Assembly (NCBI RefSeq): GCF_003259375.1
Contig: NZ_QLLN01000008.1
Span: forward strand, 62,001 to 126,000
Length of the DNA stretch: 64,000 bases
Reading direction: 5' to 3'
Source of the DNA: Arenibacter echinorum
GTDB taxonomy: Bacteria > Bacteroidota > Bacteroidia > Flavobacteriales > Flavobacteriaceae
This document shows positions 16,967 to 25,176 of the stretch, piece after piece (position 1 is the stretch's first letter; each line of letters begins with the position of its first letter). Below the pieces are notes generated by a model. It had not been told where the DNA came from and made no database searches. It saw nothing but the letters and a program-made list of their open reading frames with translations. A program made the position numbers and the translations under genes.

Positions 16967-18406
16967 TCATGCCCCAACAAAGACTTTTTTCTTTTGTGAG
17001 GTGTATACCCAAAAAGCAATAGTAATGGTCAAGGTTATTAGTGTACCTCCTATATAAGAAATTTCGTTTGGCAATTGGAAACCTTCCGGGGCAATTAAAA
17101 TATACGTACTACATACCATTGTCATAAAAATGGCAGGCAAAAGGGTAACCCAATAGGCCTTGTTTTCATAAATTAAATAGGCGGTTATGGTCCAAAGCAC
17201 GATCATCGCCAAGGTTTGGTTGCTCCATGCAAAATAGCGCCATATAATTCCAAAATCGATCTGAGTAAGAACAAATGCGATAACAAATAGCGGCAAACTA
17301 ATAAGAAGCCTGTTCACTATTTTCTTTTGGTTGGACTTAAATATATCGGAAAGTATTAAGCGTGCAGATCTGAAGGCAGTATCGCCAGAAGTTATAGGGG
17401 CTGCAACAATTCCCAATAAGGCCAGCACTCCCCCAATTTGACCCAGCATGTTAAGCGATATTTCATTGGCCGCCCAAGCTGCATTGTTGTTATTGGCAAT
17501 CATAGCGCCGTTTAAACCTTCCACATTACCGAAAAATGTCATAGCGGCAGCGGCCCAAATCAAGGCTACTATGCCCTCTGTGACCATTGTACCGTAGAAT
17601 ATCTTCCTTCCTTGGGCTTCGTTCTTCATACAACGCGCCATTAGTGGGGATTGGGTGGCATGAAATCCAGAAATGGCACCGCAGGCAATAGTTATAAAGA
17701 GAATGGGAAACAAAGGTGTTGCCTCAGGATCATTGGTCATATTTCTTAAATTACTGGGAACCAATTCAGGAATATGGTAATCCCCGAAAAATAGAGCAAT
17801 TAGCAGTCCTATCGCCATAAGCAACATTGCTACTCCAAATATTGGGTAGAGCTTGCTTATTAATTTATCTATAGGCAATAAAGTGGACAGAACATAGTAA
17901 ACCAAAATAATGGCTACCCAAATCCAAACGTTCCACATATTCCCCGTCATTCCATCGATTATTTTTGCTGGACCAACCAAAAAGACGGTCCCAACAAATA
18001 TTAAAAGTACTACCGAGAAAAGACGCATAAACTGTTTTGCTGTGGGACCAAGATATATGCCCACCACTTCACTAATACTCAACCCATCATGCCTTATGGA
18101 CAACATTCCGGAAAAATAGTCGTGCACCGCACCAGCAAATATACTGCCCAATACGATCCACAAGAATGCGGCAGGCCCAAACATCGCCCCGGCAATGGCA
18201 CCAAAAATAGGTCCCAAGCCAGCTATATTTAAGAATTGTATCAGAAAGACCTTCCAAGTGGGCAAGGTCATAAAATCAACCTCGTCCCGAAGTCGAACTG
18301 CAGGGGTTTCTCTATCCTTATCCACCCCGAATATCCGTTCCATAAATTTCCCGTAAGTAAAATAGCCAAGTATTAAAGCTCCAATTGATAATAAGAATGA
18401 TATCAT
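16967..18406 (-). CDS. CstA family carbon starvation protein / peptide or pyruvate transporter
   Basis: A 479-residue multi-pass inner-membrane protein. It carries the CstA signatures LNIAGLGPIFGAIAGAMFGP, AVHDYFSGMLSIRHDGLS and ACGAISGFHATQSPLMARC. The C-terminal extension of E. coli CstA (701 residues) is missing, as in many Bacteroidota. CstA-type carriers import peptides or pyruvate under carbon limitation. It is the last gene of the minus-strand group from 23047; 53 bases separate it from the Cys-rich protein. Confidence 0.92.
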   Translation of the reverse strand: MISFLLSIGALILGYFTYGKFMERIFGVDKDRETPAVRLRDEVDFMTLPTWKVFLIQFLNIAGLGPIFGAIAGAMFGPAAFLWIVLGSIFAGAVHDYFSGMLSIRHDGLSISEVVGIYLGPTAKQFMRLFSVVLLIFVGTVFLVGPAKIIDGMTGNMWNVWIWVAIILVYYVLSTLLPIDKLISKLYPIFGVAMLLMAIGLLIALFFGDYHIPELVPSNLRNMTNDPEATPLFPILFITIACGAISGFHATQSPLMARCMKNEAQGRKIFYGTMVTEGIVALIWAAAAMTFFGNVEGLNGAMIANNNNAAWAANEISLNMLGQIGGVLALLGIVAAPITSGDTAFRSARLILSDIFKSNQKKIVNRLLISLPLFVIAFVLTQIDFGIIWRYFAWSNQTLAMIVLWTITAYLIYENKAYWVTLLPAIFMTMVCSTYILIAPEGFQLPNEISYIGGTLITLTITIAFWVYTSQKKKVFVGA

Positions 18407-18459
18407 CTAAAAAATTTTATAATTTTAATTTTATCACAAACGTTATACCCCTGCCGCCC

Positions 18460-19575
18460 CTATTCCATCTCCTCCAAAAATTCGGCTACAATATAAGCGT
18501 ATGTATGTTTACCCGACTCGGCAAAGCGTAAAAGCTGTGCGTTAATATCAGGGTTGGTCATTGCAATATTTTCAATGGCCGAAAGATATAATTTCAACTG
18601 ATTTTTTGTCATTAGCTCCAAATTGCTGGCCAATAACAATAAAACCTCAATCGGAGCTTCCTGAATATGATTCAACAACAAGCTTCTATTATTTATATCA
18701 ACCTCGGCAAAGCTCTCCCAAAAAGGTCTTTGTAAGCTTTCGCTTTCCCAGAACAATTTAGGAAGATTTTGTACAATATAAGTACGTACCAAGGGAATAC
18801 CTGATTTAAAGATTTGTACTATTCGATCCTTATAATCAAAATACTCCGATTCGCTCAAAGAATTAAGGGCATACATTTGATAATCCACCTCGCTGCTCAT
18901 GAGCATGTAACCCTTTAATTTATTATCGAAATTGGAGGTGGTATATTCCTGTAGCTCTGCCTTAATTGGTCCATGTGCAATATTCCAAGCAACATAACAG
19001 GAATAGAGCGCCCCATCTACCACAGATTCCTTTACCTCTGCTATTGTGGCACCCGCTATGGCATCTACACCATCCAATTCGGACTCCTTTGGTTTTAAAA
19101 CCAACTCATCAATTTTCTTTCTTTTCAGAATTGAATTGTCATCAATTAATAAATGGTGCAATTTTTCATAATCCTGTTTCAAGAATTCCACATGGTCATG
19201 TTTTGTCAATGTCTGGCCCTCCACCTTATCATAACCCGCATACGCTCCTAATAAATTCCAATAAATTGTAATATACATTAACCTACATTCGCCATCTGCA
19301 CATACTGGCGTGCAAATATCAGCGGTATAAAGTACTGGTCTATCATGCGCGGTAACAAGGATATCAACATTCTGATTGCCCATAGTCTCTACCTCAATAA
19401 AAAATGGAGTTGGTTTATTTTCTAACACCATACCCTCCCGCCATTCCATTACAAAGAACTCCGGTTTATTGCTCAGCGTTTTATTTTGGGAAACACTAGT
19501 AGGAATAACGTCTGTTTTTTGAATCCAAACAAGCCCCAATCCACTAAATAGTATGACAGCTATTATTATCTTCAT
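18460..19575 (-). CDS. Exported Cys-rich protein with an FMN_bind-like motif, unknown function
   Basis: A 371-residue protein with an N-terminal hydrophobic segment (1-16). Three cysteines are packed as CTPVCADGEC (Cys88, 92, 97), followed by an aromatic stretch ITIYWNLLGAYAGY. At 171-177 lies DAIAGAT, close to the flavin-attachment motif Dxx(S/T)GAT of FMN_bind domains flavinylated by ApbE, but with Ala in the S/T position. The last 150 residues are helical and HEAT-like (LNHIQEAPIEVLLLLASNLELM). This suggests an extracytoplasmic redox protein, by inference only. It lies 45 bases downstream of the exported FAD oxidoreductase and before CstA. Confidence 0.75.
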   Translation of the reverse strand: MKIIIAVILFSGLGLVWIQKTDVIPTSVSQNKTLSNKPEFFVMEWREGMVLENKPTPFFIEVETMGNQNVDILVTAHDRPVLYTADICTPVCADGECRLMYITIYWNLLGAYAGYDKVEGQTLTKHDHVEFLKQDYEKLHHLLIDDNSILKRKKIDELVLKPKESELDGVDAIAGATIAEVKESVVDGALYSCYVAWNIAHGPIKAELQEYTTSNFDNKLKGYMLMSSEVDYQMYALNSLSESEYFDYKDRIVQIFKSGIPLVRTYIVQNLPKLFWESESLQRPFWESFAEVDINNRSLLLNHIQEAPIEVLLLLASNLELMTKNQLKLYLSAIENIAMTNPDINAQLLRFAESGKHTYAYIVAEFLEEME

Positions 19576-19620
19576 GATGATTTACATACTTCTTTCACGG
19601 AACAAGATGTGCTTAAAAAA

Positions 19621-21408
19621 CTATTTCTTTGAATCTGGGATAGGCGTATATTTTTGTTCCTCGATAAGATTCATATATTCATCCAAATATCCTGTATAAA
19701 TATCCCTCGGATTAACGTCGTACTTTTTGCAAAGGGAGGCAGCAAAACCAACAGCTGCACCCATTTGACCCGTGGTTCTCATCACCCTAGGTCCACCCAG
19801 GCCAACATGGCTGGTACTGAAATTTCTTCCGGCCATAAATAAATTACTTATATTTTTGGAATACAAGCTTCGGTAAGGGATATAATATTTAGGGGTCTTA
19901 TAAAAAAGGGCCTCAGAAATAAAGTCAGGATTTTTCTCATCCTCCAACACCGTCTGATAATGTACGTCTACCTCCCTGGTTTCCTCAACAACGCCATCGG
20001 GAAAAGTGCGGCCAGATTTGGCATCGTTCAATGTAAAAATATAATCCCCGACCAATCTGCGGGATTCGCGTTTACCAACTAAATAAGATACCCATTCCAA
20101 TTTTCGATTGGCATTTTCAGGTAGTTTTTTCGCGTTACCAAAAGAACCATATATAGCCCTTAACATATGATCGCGGATTTCCTCGGCATCGTCTATTTGA
20201 TTAAGATCATTACGGCTAAACTCCCACTGCCATTCCCCTTTCACCTTGGCATAATCTCTAGCCACTGGCATTGCCCAAGGTACCTCTGGAAATTCTGCCA
20301 CTTCTTCCGCCTCGTAGGAACGCCAAAGTACGGAAGATCCCATCACGGCATTATCTGGCTGTTTCGGACTCCATAATTCCCCATGCTCTTTCCATTCTTC
20401 CCCGTATTGATCTACACTTTCCCTACCATAAGAAAATTCTGCTCCGGCCCAAAAACCTATCCAACCATCTCCGGTTGAATCGACAAATAGCGGGGCCTCA
20501 AAGCGAATACTTTCCGCTGATGCAGTTTGACGCGCATCCACATAGCTTATTTTATTTTCAACAGCTTTTGCATCATAGGCCCTCCAATTTAAAAAGAGGG
20601 AAACATTCTCGTAACTTTTTACATTGTTATCCCTTTTAATTTGGTCCTTATGTGCTTCGGGAGAGCCATTGGGATAATGTTCCGTATCCAACTTTTTTAG
20701 GATCCGTTCAAAATTGCCATATATACCCAGAGTATGTACCCTAATTTCACTACTGGCGTTACCTCCCAAAACAGGTCGGTCGTGAATTAGCGCGACCTGA
20801 AGCCCTTGCTCTGCTGCCGCTATAGCCGCTGCGCAACCAGCAATCCCTCCACCTACAACAACTAAATCATATTTCTTGGTGATTTTGGGTGCCAACGGCT
20901 CCATAACTACAGTTTTCCTCCAAGTAGCCAACTTTTTCACGGATGAAGGTGGTTCAATGTCAGATGTAGTAAAATAGATGGCATCACATCGACCATTAAA
21001 ACCTGTAAGGTCTACAAGTTCCAAAGTATTCTTTTTATTCGTTATCTGGACAGCTCCGGCATATTCCCAACCCCATCCAGAACGGAGACCAAGTGTATTT
21101 TCCAACACTAAGCCATTTACTTTTATCTGGAATTTTCCCGGTGCTTCCCATTCTCCCGGTACCCAATTCTTGGTTCGTACCCAAACCTTATATTCGCCAT
21201 TCTTTTTGAAATTTACCTGGGTTTGCGCATTTTCCACAGGTACACCCATGCCATGGGCCAAGAGATAGGAAGAACCCATTTGTTCAATGAATTGAGGATC
21301 AACGACCCACCCCCCTTTTTCGTCAAAACTTTCCGCTTCCAGTAACAAATCTTGGGATATCATAAAATTTATACCGAAGAAGCACAAAATCAGAACTAAA
21401 TATTTCAT
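19621..21408 (-). CDS. Exported FAD-dependent oxidoreductase (FAD_oxidored family) with N-terminal beta domain
   Basis: A 595-residue protein with a signal peptide (1-18). Residues 20-155 look like a carbohydrate-binding beta-sandwich (VWVRTKNW, FQIKVNG, LELVDLTGFNGRCDAIYF). Residues 180-580 are the FAD domain: VVVGGGIAGCAAAIAAAEQG, then VLGGNASSEIRVHTLG, VDSTGDGWIGFWAGAEF and the C-terminal FMAGRNFSTSHVGLGGPR. This family often lies in polysaccharide or sugar degradation loci and is thought to oxidise sugars or sugar alcohols; the substrate is unknown. It is probably co-transcribed with the Cys-rich gene downstream. Confidence 0.88.
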   Translation of the reverse strand: MKYLVLILCFFGINFMISQDLLLEAESFDEKGGWVVDPQFIEQMGSSYLLAHGMGVPVENAQTQVNFKKNGEYKVWVRTKNWVPGEWEAPGKFQIKVNGLVLENTLGLRSGWGWEYAGAVQITNKKNTLELVDLTGFNGRCDAIYFTTSDIEPPSSVKKLATWRKTVVMEPLAPKITKKYDLVVVGGGIAGCAAAIAAAEQGLQVALIHDRPVLGGNASSEIRVHTLGIYGNFERILKKLDTEHYPNGSPEAHKDQIKRDNNVKSYENVSLFLNWRAYDAKAVENKISYVDARQTASAESIRFEAPLFVDSTGDGWIGFWAGAEFSYGRESVDQYGEEWKEHGELWSPKQPDNAVMGSSVLWRSYEAEEVAEFPEVPWAMPVARDYAKVKGEWQWEFSRNDLNQIDDAEEIRDHMLRAIYGSFGNAKKLPENANRKLEWVSYLVGKRESRRLVGDYIFTLNDAKSGRTFPDGVVEETREVDVHYQTVLEDEKNPDFISEALFYKTPKYYIPYRSLYSKNISNLFMAGRNFSTSHVGLGGPRVMRTTGQMGAAVGFAASLCKKYDVNPRDIYTGYLDEYMNLIEEQKYTPIPDSKK

Positions 21409-21727
21409 AAAAATTTATTTTAATTTTTTTAAAAACACGTGTTTGTCATAGAGACAATTGGATCTCAAATTTCGACTCTATTTCCCGGGTAAATTAGACA
21501 AAATTTTGCTGATACTTCAATTGTGAGCCCTTCCTTTCAATCCTTATCGACATCAATCCTGATCCAAATAGACTATAAATTATACCAAAAATTGAAGAAA
21601 AAAAATAAAGAAGAAATTGATTCAATTCACTTATTCCACGGCATAACGTTCAAAATAAAGGCAGTTGGCAAGCCAAAACCCGATCAACATGTCCACAACC
21701 CAAAGTATCTAAATCTAGATGATTTTA
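21409..21727. other. Gap between the two oxidoreductase genes with an AAACACGTGTTT palindrome
   Basis: The perfect 12-bp palindrome AAACACGTGTTT lies at 21433-21444, 25-36 bases upstream of the FAD oxidoreductase start (minus strand). Its CG-centred form resembles LacI-family operators. The rest of the 319 bases holds no gene I can support; an open frame across it on the plus strand has no recognisable content. Confidence 0.45.
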
Positions 21728-23047
21728 TTATCCCTTGGGCAACTCCCAACCGTTGTGGTAATGGGCATTTATCAATGCATTTGAAGCATCATCCGAAAAC
21801 TGTCCGGAATAATTGTCCCAGTATATCCTATTACCTGTTTTAAAAGCGATATTTCCCATATGGCAGACCAATGCCGCATCATATCCCACTTTTAATGGGG
21901 CTTTTAATTGGGAAGCATCACGGGATTTTACCGCCTCAATAAAATTTACGGTGTGTTTGTCCAGACCGTTGCCTTGGTTTTGTTGTAAAGTTATGCTTTG
22001 CATCTTATCCTTTTCGGCAATTACCTCCCAACCATTACGGTCCAAAACAAGGGTGCCATTATTACCAATAAACGAGATTCCGTGATTGCGTCCGTAATTA
22101 CCATTATCTATCCCTGTGGCATGTTCCCATAAGATGGAAAAACCATCATACTCATAAACGGTCTGCAAGGTATCCGGAGTTTCTGAAGCATCATTGGGAT
22201 AGGCAAACTTACCTCCCAAAGCCATCACCGATTTTGGAGTGTTGGCCTTCATTCCATATAGTGCATAGTCCATGAGGTGCACTCCCCAATCTGTCATTAA
22301 CCCTCCGGCATAATCCCAATACCATCTAAAATTGAAATGGAACCTATTGGTATTGAACGGTCTCTTGGGTGCAGGTCCCAACCACATATCATAATCGACT
22401 CCGGCAGGAGCGGCAGTATCCGGCAAAACAGGGATAGACCCCATCCAACCCTGATAGGCCCACGCTTTCGCCAAACGAATTTCACCCAATTTTCCCGAAT
22501 GGACAAAATCTATGGCATCCACAAAATGGGGCTGACTCCTTTGCCATTGGCCAATTTGTACCATTCTATTACTTGCCTGTACAGAACTTAACATAAGATT
22601 GCATTCCTCTATGGAATTGGCCAAAGGTTTTTCACAATACACATCCTTGCCAGCTTTAACGGCATCGGAAAGCTGTAGGCAATGCCAATGATCGGGGGTT
22701 CCAATTATTACCACATCTACATCCTTATCCTCCAATAATTTTCTATAGTCCTTGTATAACTTCGGCTTTTTTATTCCTGCTTTTTCCAAATCAGCCGTTC
22801 TCTTTTTTAAAACACTATCATCCACATCACACAGAGCCACAACCTCAATTTCACTCATTTTAAGCATGGAAGTCAAATCGCTAAAGCCCATACCATTGCA
22901 ACCTATCAACCCTACACCAATTTTATCGTTCGGACTAATATTCCTTCTAATGGAAGCCAAAAGCTCCATAGGAAATAAGAATGCCGCTCCTGTGCCCATA
23001 GCTAACAGGGAACCTTTTTTTATGAATTTTCTTCTATTCTGAATCAT
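21728..23047 (-). CDS. Gfo/Idh/MocA family oxidoreductase with Tat signal
   Basis: A 439-residue protein. The N-terminus NRRKFIKKG plus a hydrophobic stretch is a twin-arginine export signal. The Rossmann motif KIGVGLIGCNGMG binds NAD(P); the EKP motif (YCEKPLANSIEECN) and the later YYDYAGG-like WYWDYAGGLMTDWGVHLMDYAL are typical of Bacteroidota Gfo/Idh/MocA members. These act on sugars or glycosides, some as glycosidases using a redox step, with cofactor loaded before Tat export. It starts 53 bases after the yajC terminator and heads the catabolic group. Confidence 0.92.
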   Translation of the reverse strand: MIQNRRKFIKKGSLLAMGTGAAFLFPMELLASIRRNISPNDKIGVGLIGCNGMGFSDLTSMLKMSEIEVVALCDVDDSVLKKRTADLEKAGIKKPKLYKDYRKLLEDKDVDVVIIGTPDHWHCLQLSDAVKAGKDVYCEKPLANSIEECNLMLSSVQASNRMVQIGQWQRSQPHFVDAIDFVHSGKLGEIRLAKAWAYQGWMGSIPVLPDTAAPAGVDYDMWLGPAPKRPFNTNRFHFNFRWYWDYAGGLMTDWGVHLMDYALYGMKANTPKSVMALGGKFAYPNDASETPDTLQTVYEYDGFSILWEHATGIDNGNYGRNHGISFIGNNGTLVLDRNGWEVIAEKDKMQSITLQQNQGNGLDKHTVNFIEAVKSRDASQLKAPLKVGYDAALVCHMGNIAFKTGNRIYWDNYSGQFSDDASNALINAHYHNGWELPKG

Positions 23048-23092
23048 GGAATTATAGATTTAATAAGACCTTAATGTACAAAATTTTATAAC

Positions 23093-23120
23093 AAAAAAGC
23101 ACCAACTTTTGGTTGGTGCC
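23093..23120 (-). terminator. Intrinsic terminator after yajC
   Basis: On the minus strand GGCACCAAC and GTTGGTGCT pair around a short loop, followed by a T run (plus-strand A residues at 23093-23098). It separates the nusB-yajC group from the Gfo/Idh/MocA gene. Confidence 0.85.
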
Positions 23121-23143
23121 TTTTAAATTATTCAGAAAAAAAA

Positions 23144-23431
23144 TTACTTCTTTTCGGGAGCGTTTACTTTTTTGCTCATCTCCATCGATATGGCAGTACG
23201 GTCAAACTTTATTTTTCCGGCCATAGTTTCTATAACACAGGAAAAATCACTGTCATTTAAATCGACTACTTTTCCGTGCATACCACTCTTGGTAACAACT
23301 TTATCTCCCTTTTTTAATTCTTCGCTAAATTTCTTCTCTTGTTTTTGACGTTTCCTTTGCGGTGCGATCATAAAAAAATACACCACTACAAACATTAATA
23401 TCAGCGGAAGATATGGATATTGTTCTAACAT
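23144..23431 (-). CDS. yajC: Preprotein translocase subunit YajC
   Basis: A 95-residue inner-membrane protein. One membrane span (about 8-24, LILMFVVVYFFMIAPQRKRQKQ) leads into the cytoplasmic YajC domain with LKKGDKVVTKSGMHGKVVDL. It associates with SecDF to help SecYEG export. It follows the DUF1573 gene by 12 bases and completes the nusB-DUF1573-yajC set typical of Flavobacteriia. Confidence 0.95.
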   Translation of the reverse strand: MLEQYPYLPLILMFVVVYFFMIAPQRKRQKQEKKFSEELKKGDKVVTKSGMHGKVVDLNDSDFSCVIETMAGKIKFDRTAISMEMSKKVNAPEKK

Positions 23432-23443
23432 AATTTTATCTAC

Positions 23444-23917
23444 TTATTTAACAGGACCTACTGGACCTGCTCCTTTTGGAGTTACAAATGCTTTAATTGT
23501 AAGAGTTTCCGTTCCTTTGCTAGTGTTGGCGGTAACGGTTATATTCTTGGTGACCTGATTTTGTCCAGAACCGTTAAACTTTACCAACAACTCACCTTTT
23601 TCACCTGGTGCTATTGGAGTGTTTTTTGGATATTCAGGAATTGTACAACCACAGCTACTTTTTGCATCAGTAATAATCAAGGGAGCATCGCCAGTATTTG
23701 TAAATGTAAAAATAGTTTCCTGGGGAGCATTTTGATCTATTGATCCAAAATCGTGCTCTGTTTTATCGAATTCCATAACAGGAAGACTTTTTGCAGCTGC
23801 ATCCCTTTCGGCAGCAACTTCTACATTGGATGCTTCAATTTTACTGGAGGCCTTTTCCTTACAGGAGGAAAGGACAAGAACAGAAATAATACTTAAGGTT
23901 AAGAATACTTTTTTCAT
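23444..23917 (-). CDS. DUF1573 lipoprotein
   Basis: A 157-residue lipoprotein (lipobox LSSC, Cys at about 19). The mature domain is an Ig-like DUF1573 fold: KTEHDFGSIDQNAPQETIFTF, then GDAPLIITDAKSSCGCTIPEYPK and GELLVKFNGSGQ. The SSCGCT motif is a family hallmark. Its function is unknown. It is conserved next to yajC in this group. Confidence 0.92.
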   Translation of the reverse strand: MKKVFLTLSIISVLVLSSCKEKASSKIEASNVEVAAERDAAAKSLPVMEFDKTEHDFGSIDQNAPQETIFTFTNTGDAPLIITDAKSSCGCTIPEYPKNTPIAPGEKGELLVKFNGSGQNQVTKNITVTANTSKGTETLTIKAFVTPKGAGPVGPVK

Positions 23918-24049
23918 CTGTTTAAATTTAATTATTTCTTAAGTGGTAAGATGCAAATCGCCAATAATCATCTTGGTAGGTTTCAAGAATTACTACGGCT
24001 CATTCCATCCCTATTAATTTTTATTTGCGCAAAATTAAGGAATATTTGT

Positions 24050-24997
24050 TTATAATAAACCCCTACCTACTTTTTTTAGTTTCCCATCCTCCTTGTATTC
24101 CCTCACCAGCTTATCCAATATTCCATTAATGAATATGCTACTCTTGGGAGTGGAGTATTCCTTTGCAATTTCTAAAAACTCGTTTATGGTAACCCGTTCC
24201 GGTATAGATGGAAAATTGAGTAGTTCGCAAATTGCCATTTTCAAAAGTATGGCATCAATATCCGCAATTCGATCCTTGTCCCAATTGGGTGTCTTACCTT
24301 CTATCTCCTGTTCCAATTTGGAATTGTTCAGCAATGTTTTCGTCAATAGCCTATTGGCGTATACCATATCATCCTCATCCTTAAAAAGTGGCGGTAAAAA
24401 ATAAGACGGGACAGTACTTTCCTTTACTTTTTTAAACTGCTTTAAGAGAAAGGTGTTTACAATGGGAATATCATCTACCCATGTTAATTTGTCATCTTCA
24501 AAATAATCGTAAATCTTTTCATTGGGCGCAATGATTTCTCGGAACAAATCGATTATAAGCCTTTTGTCCTCCTCATAAGAACTGTCGGCATTGGACATAT
24601 ATTTGGCATATATCTCACTTTCCATAACCTCATTGTAAATTATCCTAATGTACTCCTCGTTCAAATACCAGTTGTTCAATTTTCTTTTGGACAATTCATC
24701 CTTTAATGTCTTGTTCCCAGCAATTTGCAGCAAAAGCTTATTTCTTAGGAATTTTTCCTTGTCGGGATACGAATCTGTATTGTTTTTTAGATATTTTTTG
24801 GAGGAAAGGCTAACTTGATTCTCAGCCCTTTCATGTAACTCTATAAAAAGACTCAGCATTAACAGGTAAAGAGTGTACATGTTCTCTATGCTTACTTTCA
24901 AAAATTTCTCTTGTTTTTCAAGGGAATCATCCTTCGATTGCGTCAATGCATAAATACATTGCATAACTTTAACCCTAATGTGCCTTCTTGTAAGCAT
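24050..24997 (-). CDS. nusB: Transcription antitermination factor NusB, long Bacteroidota form
   Basis: A 315-residue protein. The N-terminal block RRHIRVKVMQCIYALTQ and the C-terminal block DRIADIDAILLKMAICELLNFPSIPERVTINEFLEIAKEYS (split here as two motifs) are the NusB fold. A 130-residue insertion between them makes it more than twice the E. coli length, normal for Bacteroidota. It binds boxA RNA with S10 to support rRNA transcription. A -7 box for it lies at 25038-25045 on the minus strand. Confidence 0.93.
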   Translation of the reverse strand: MLTRRHIRVKVMQCIYALTQSKDDSLEKQEKFLKVSIENMYTLYLLMLSLFIELHERAENQVSLSSKKYLKNNTDSYPDKEKFLRNKLLLQIAGNKTLKDELSKRKLNNWYLNEEYIRIIYNEVMESEIYAKYMSNADSSYEEDKRLIIDLFREIIAPNEKIYDYFEDDKLTWVDDIPIVNTFLLKQFKKVKESTVPSYFLPPLFKDEDDMVYANRLLTKTLLNNSKLEQEIEGKTPNWDKDRIADIDAILLKMAICELLNFPSIPERVTINEFLEIAKEYSTPKSSIFINGILDKLVREYKEDGKLKKVGRGLL

Positions 24998-25037
24998 TTT
25001 TAAAGAACTTTAGTAAGATAAATAAAACTTTCGGGTA

Positions 25038-25045
25038 CAAAAATA
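25038..25045 (-). promoter_or_regulatory. Candidate -7 box of nusB
   Basis: Read on the minus strand, TATTTTTG matches TAnnTTTG, 41 bases before the nusB start. No clear TTG -33 box is seen at the usual distance. Confidence 0.45.
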
Positions 25046-25105
25046 GGATTATATTTTTTAATCCTAACTACCTTTTTGGGTATTATCTTATGTGTTTTAT
25101 AACAT

Positions 25106-25133
25106 TTGGTTTAGATCCAAAAAACTATCTTTG
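25106..25133 (+). promoter_or_regulatory. Promoter of the ABC exporter gene (TTG-N17-TAnnTTTG)
   Basis: TTG at 25106-25108 and TATCTTTG at 25126-25133 are 17 bases apart, a good match to Bacteroidetes sigma-A promoters. Transcription should start near 25140, downstream of the earliest in-frame ATG at 25090, so the ATG at 25177 is the real start of the next gene. Confidence 0.75.
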
Positions 25134-25176
25134 CCGAATTGTAATCCAAATTCCTGCAATTCCTGTTTCATATCCA

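Noticed and set aside
20271..20639. 122-codon plus-strand frame within the FAD oxidoreductase gene
   Set aside because: Antisense shadow rich in His, Pro and Arg; no start signal or family.
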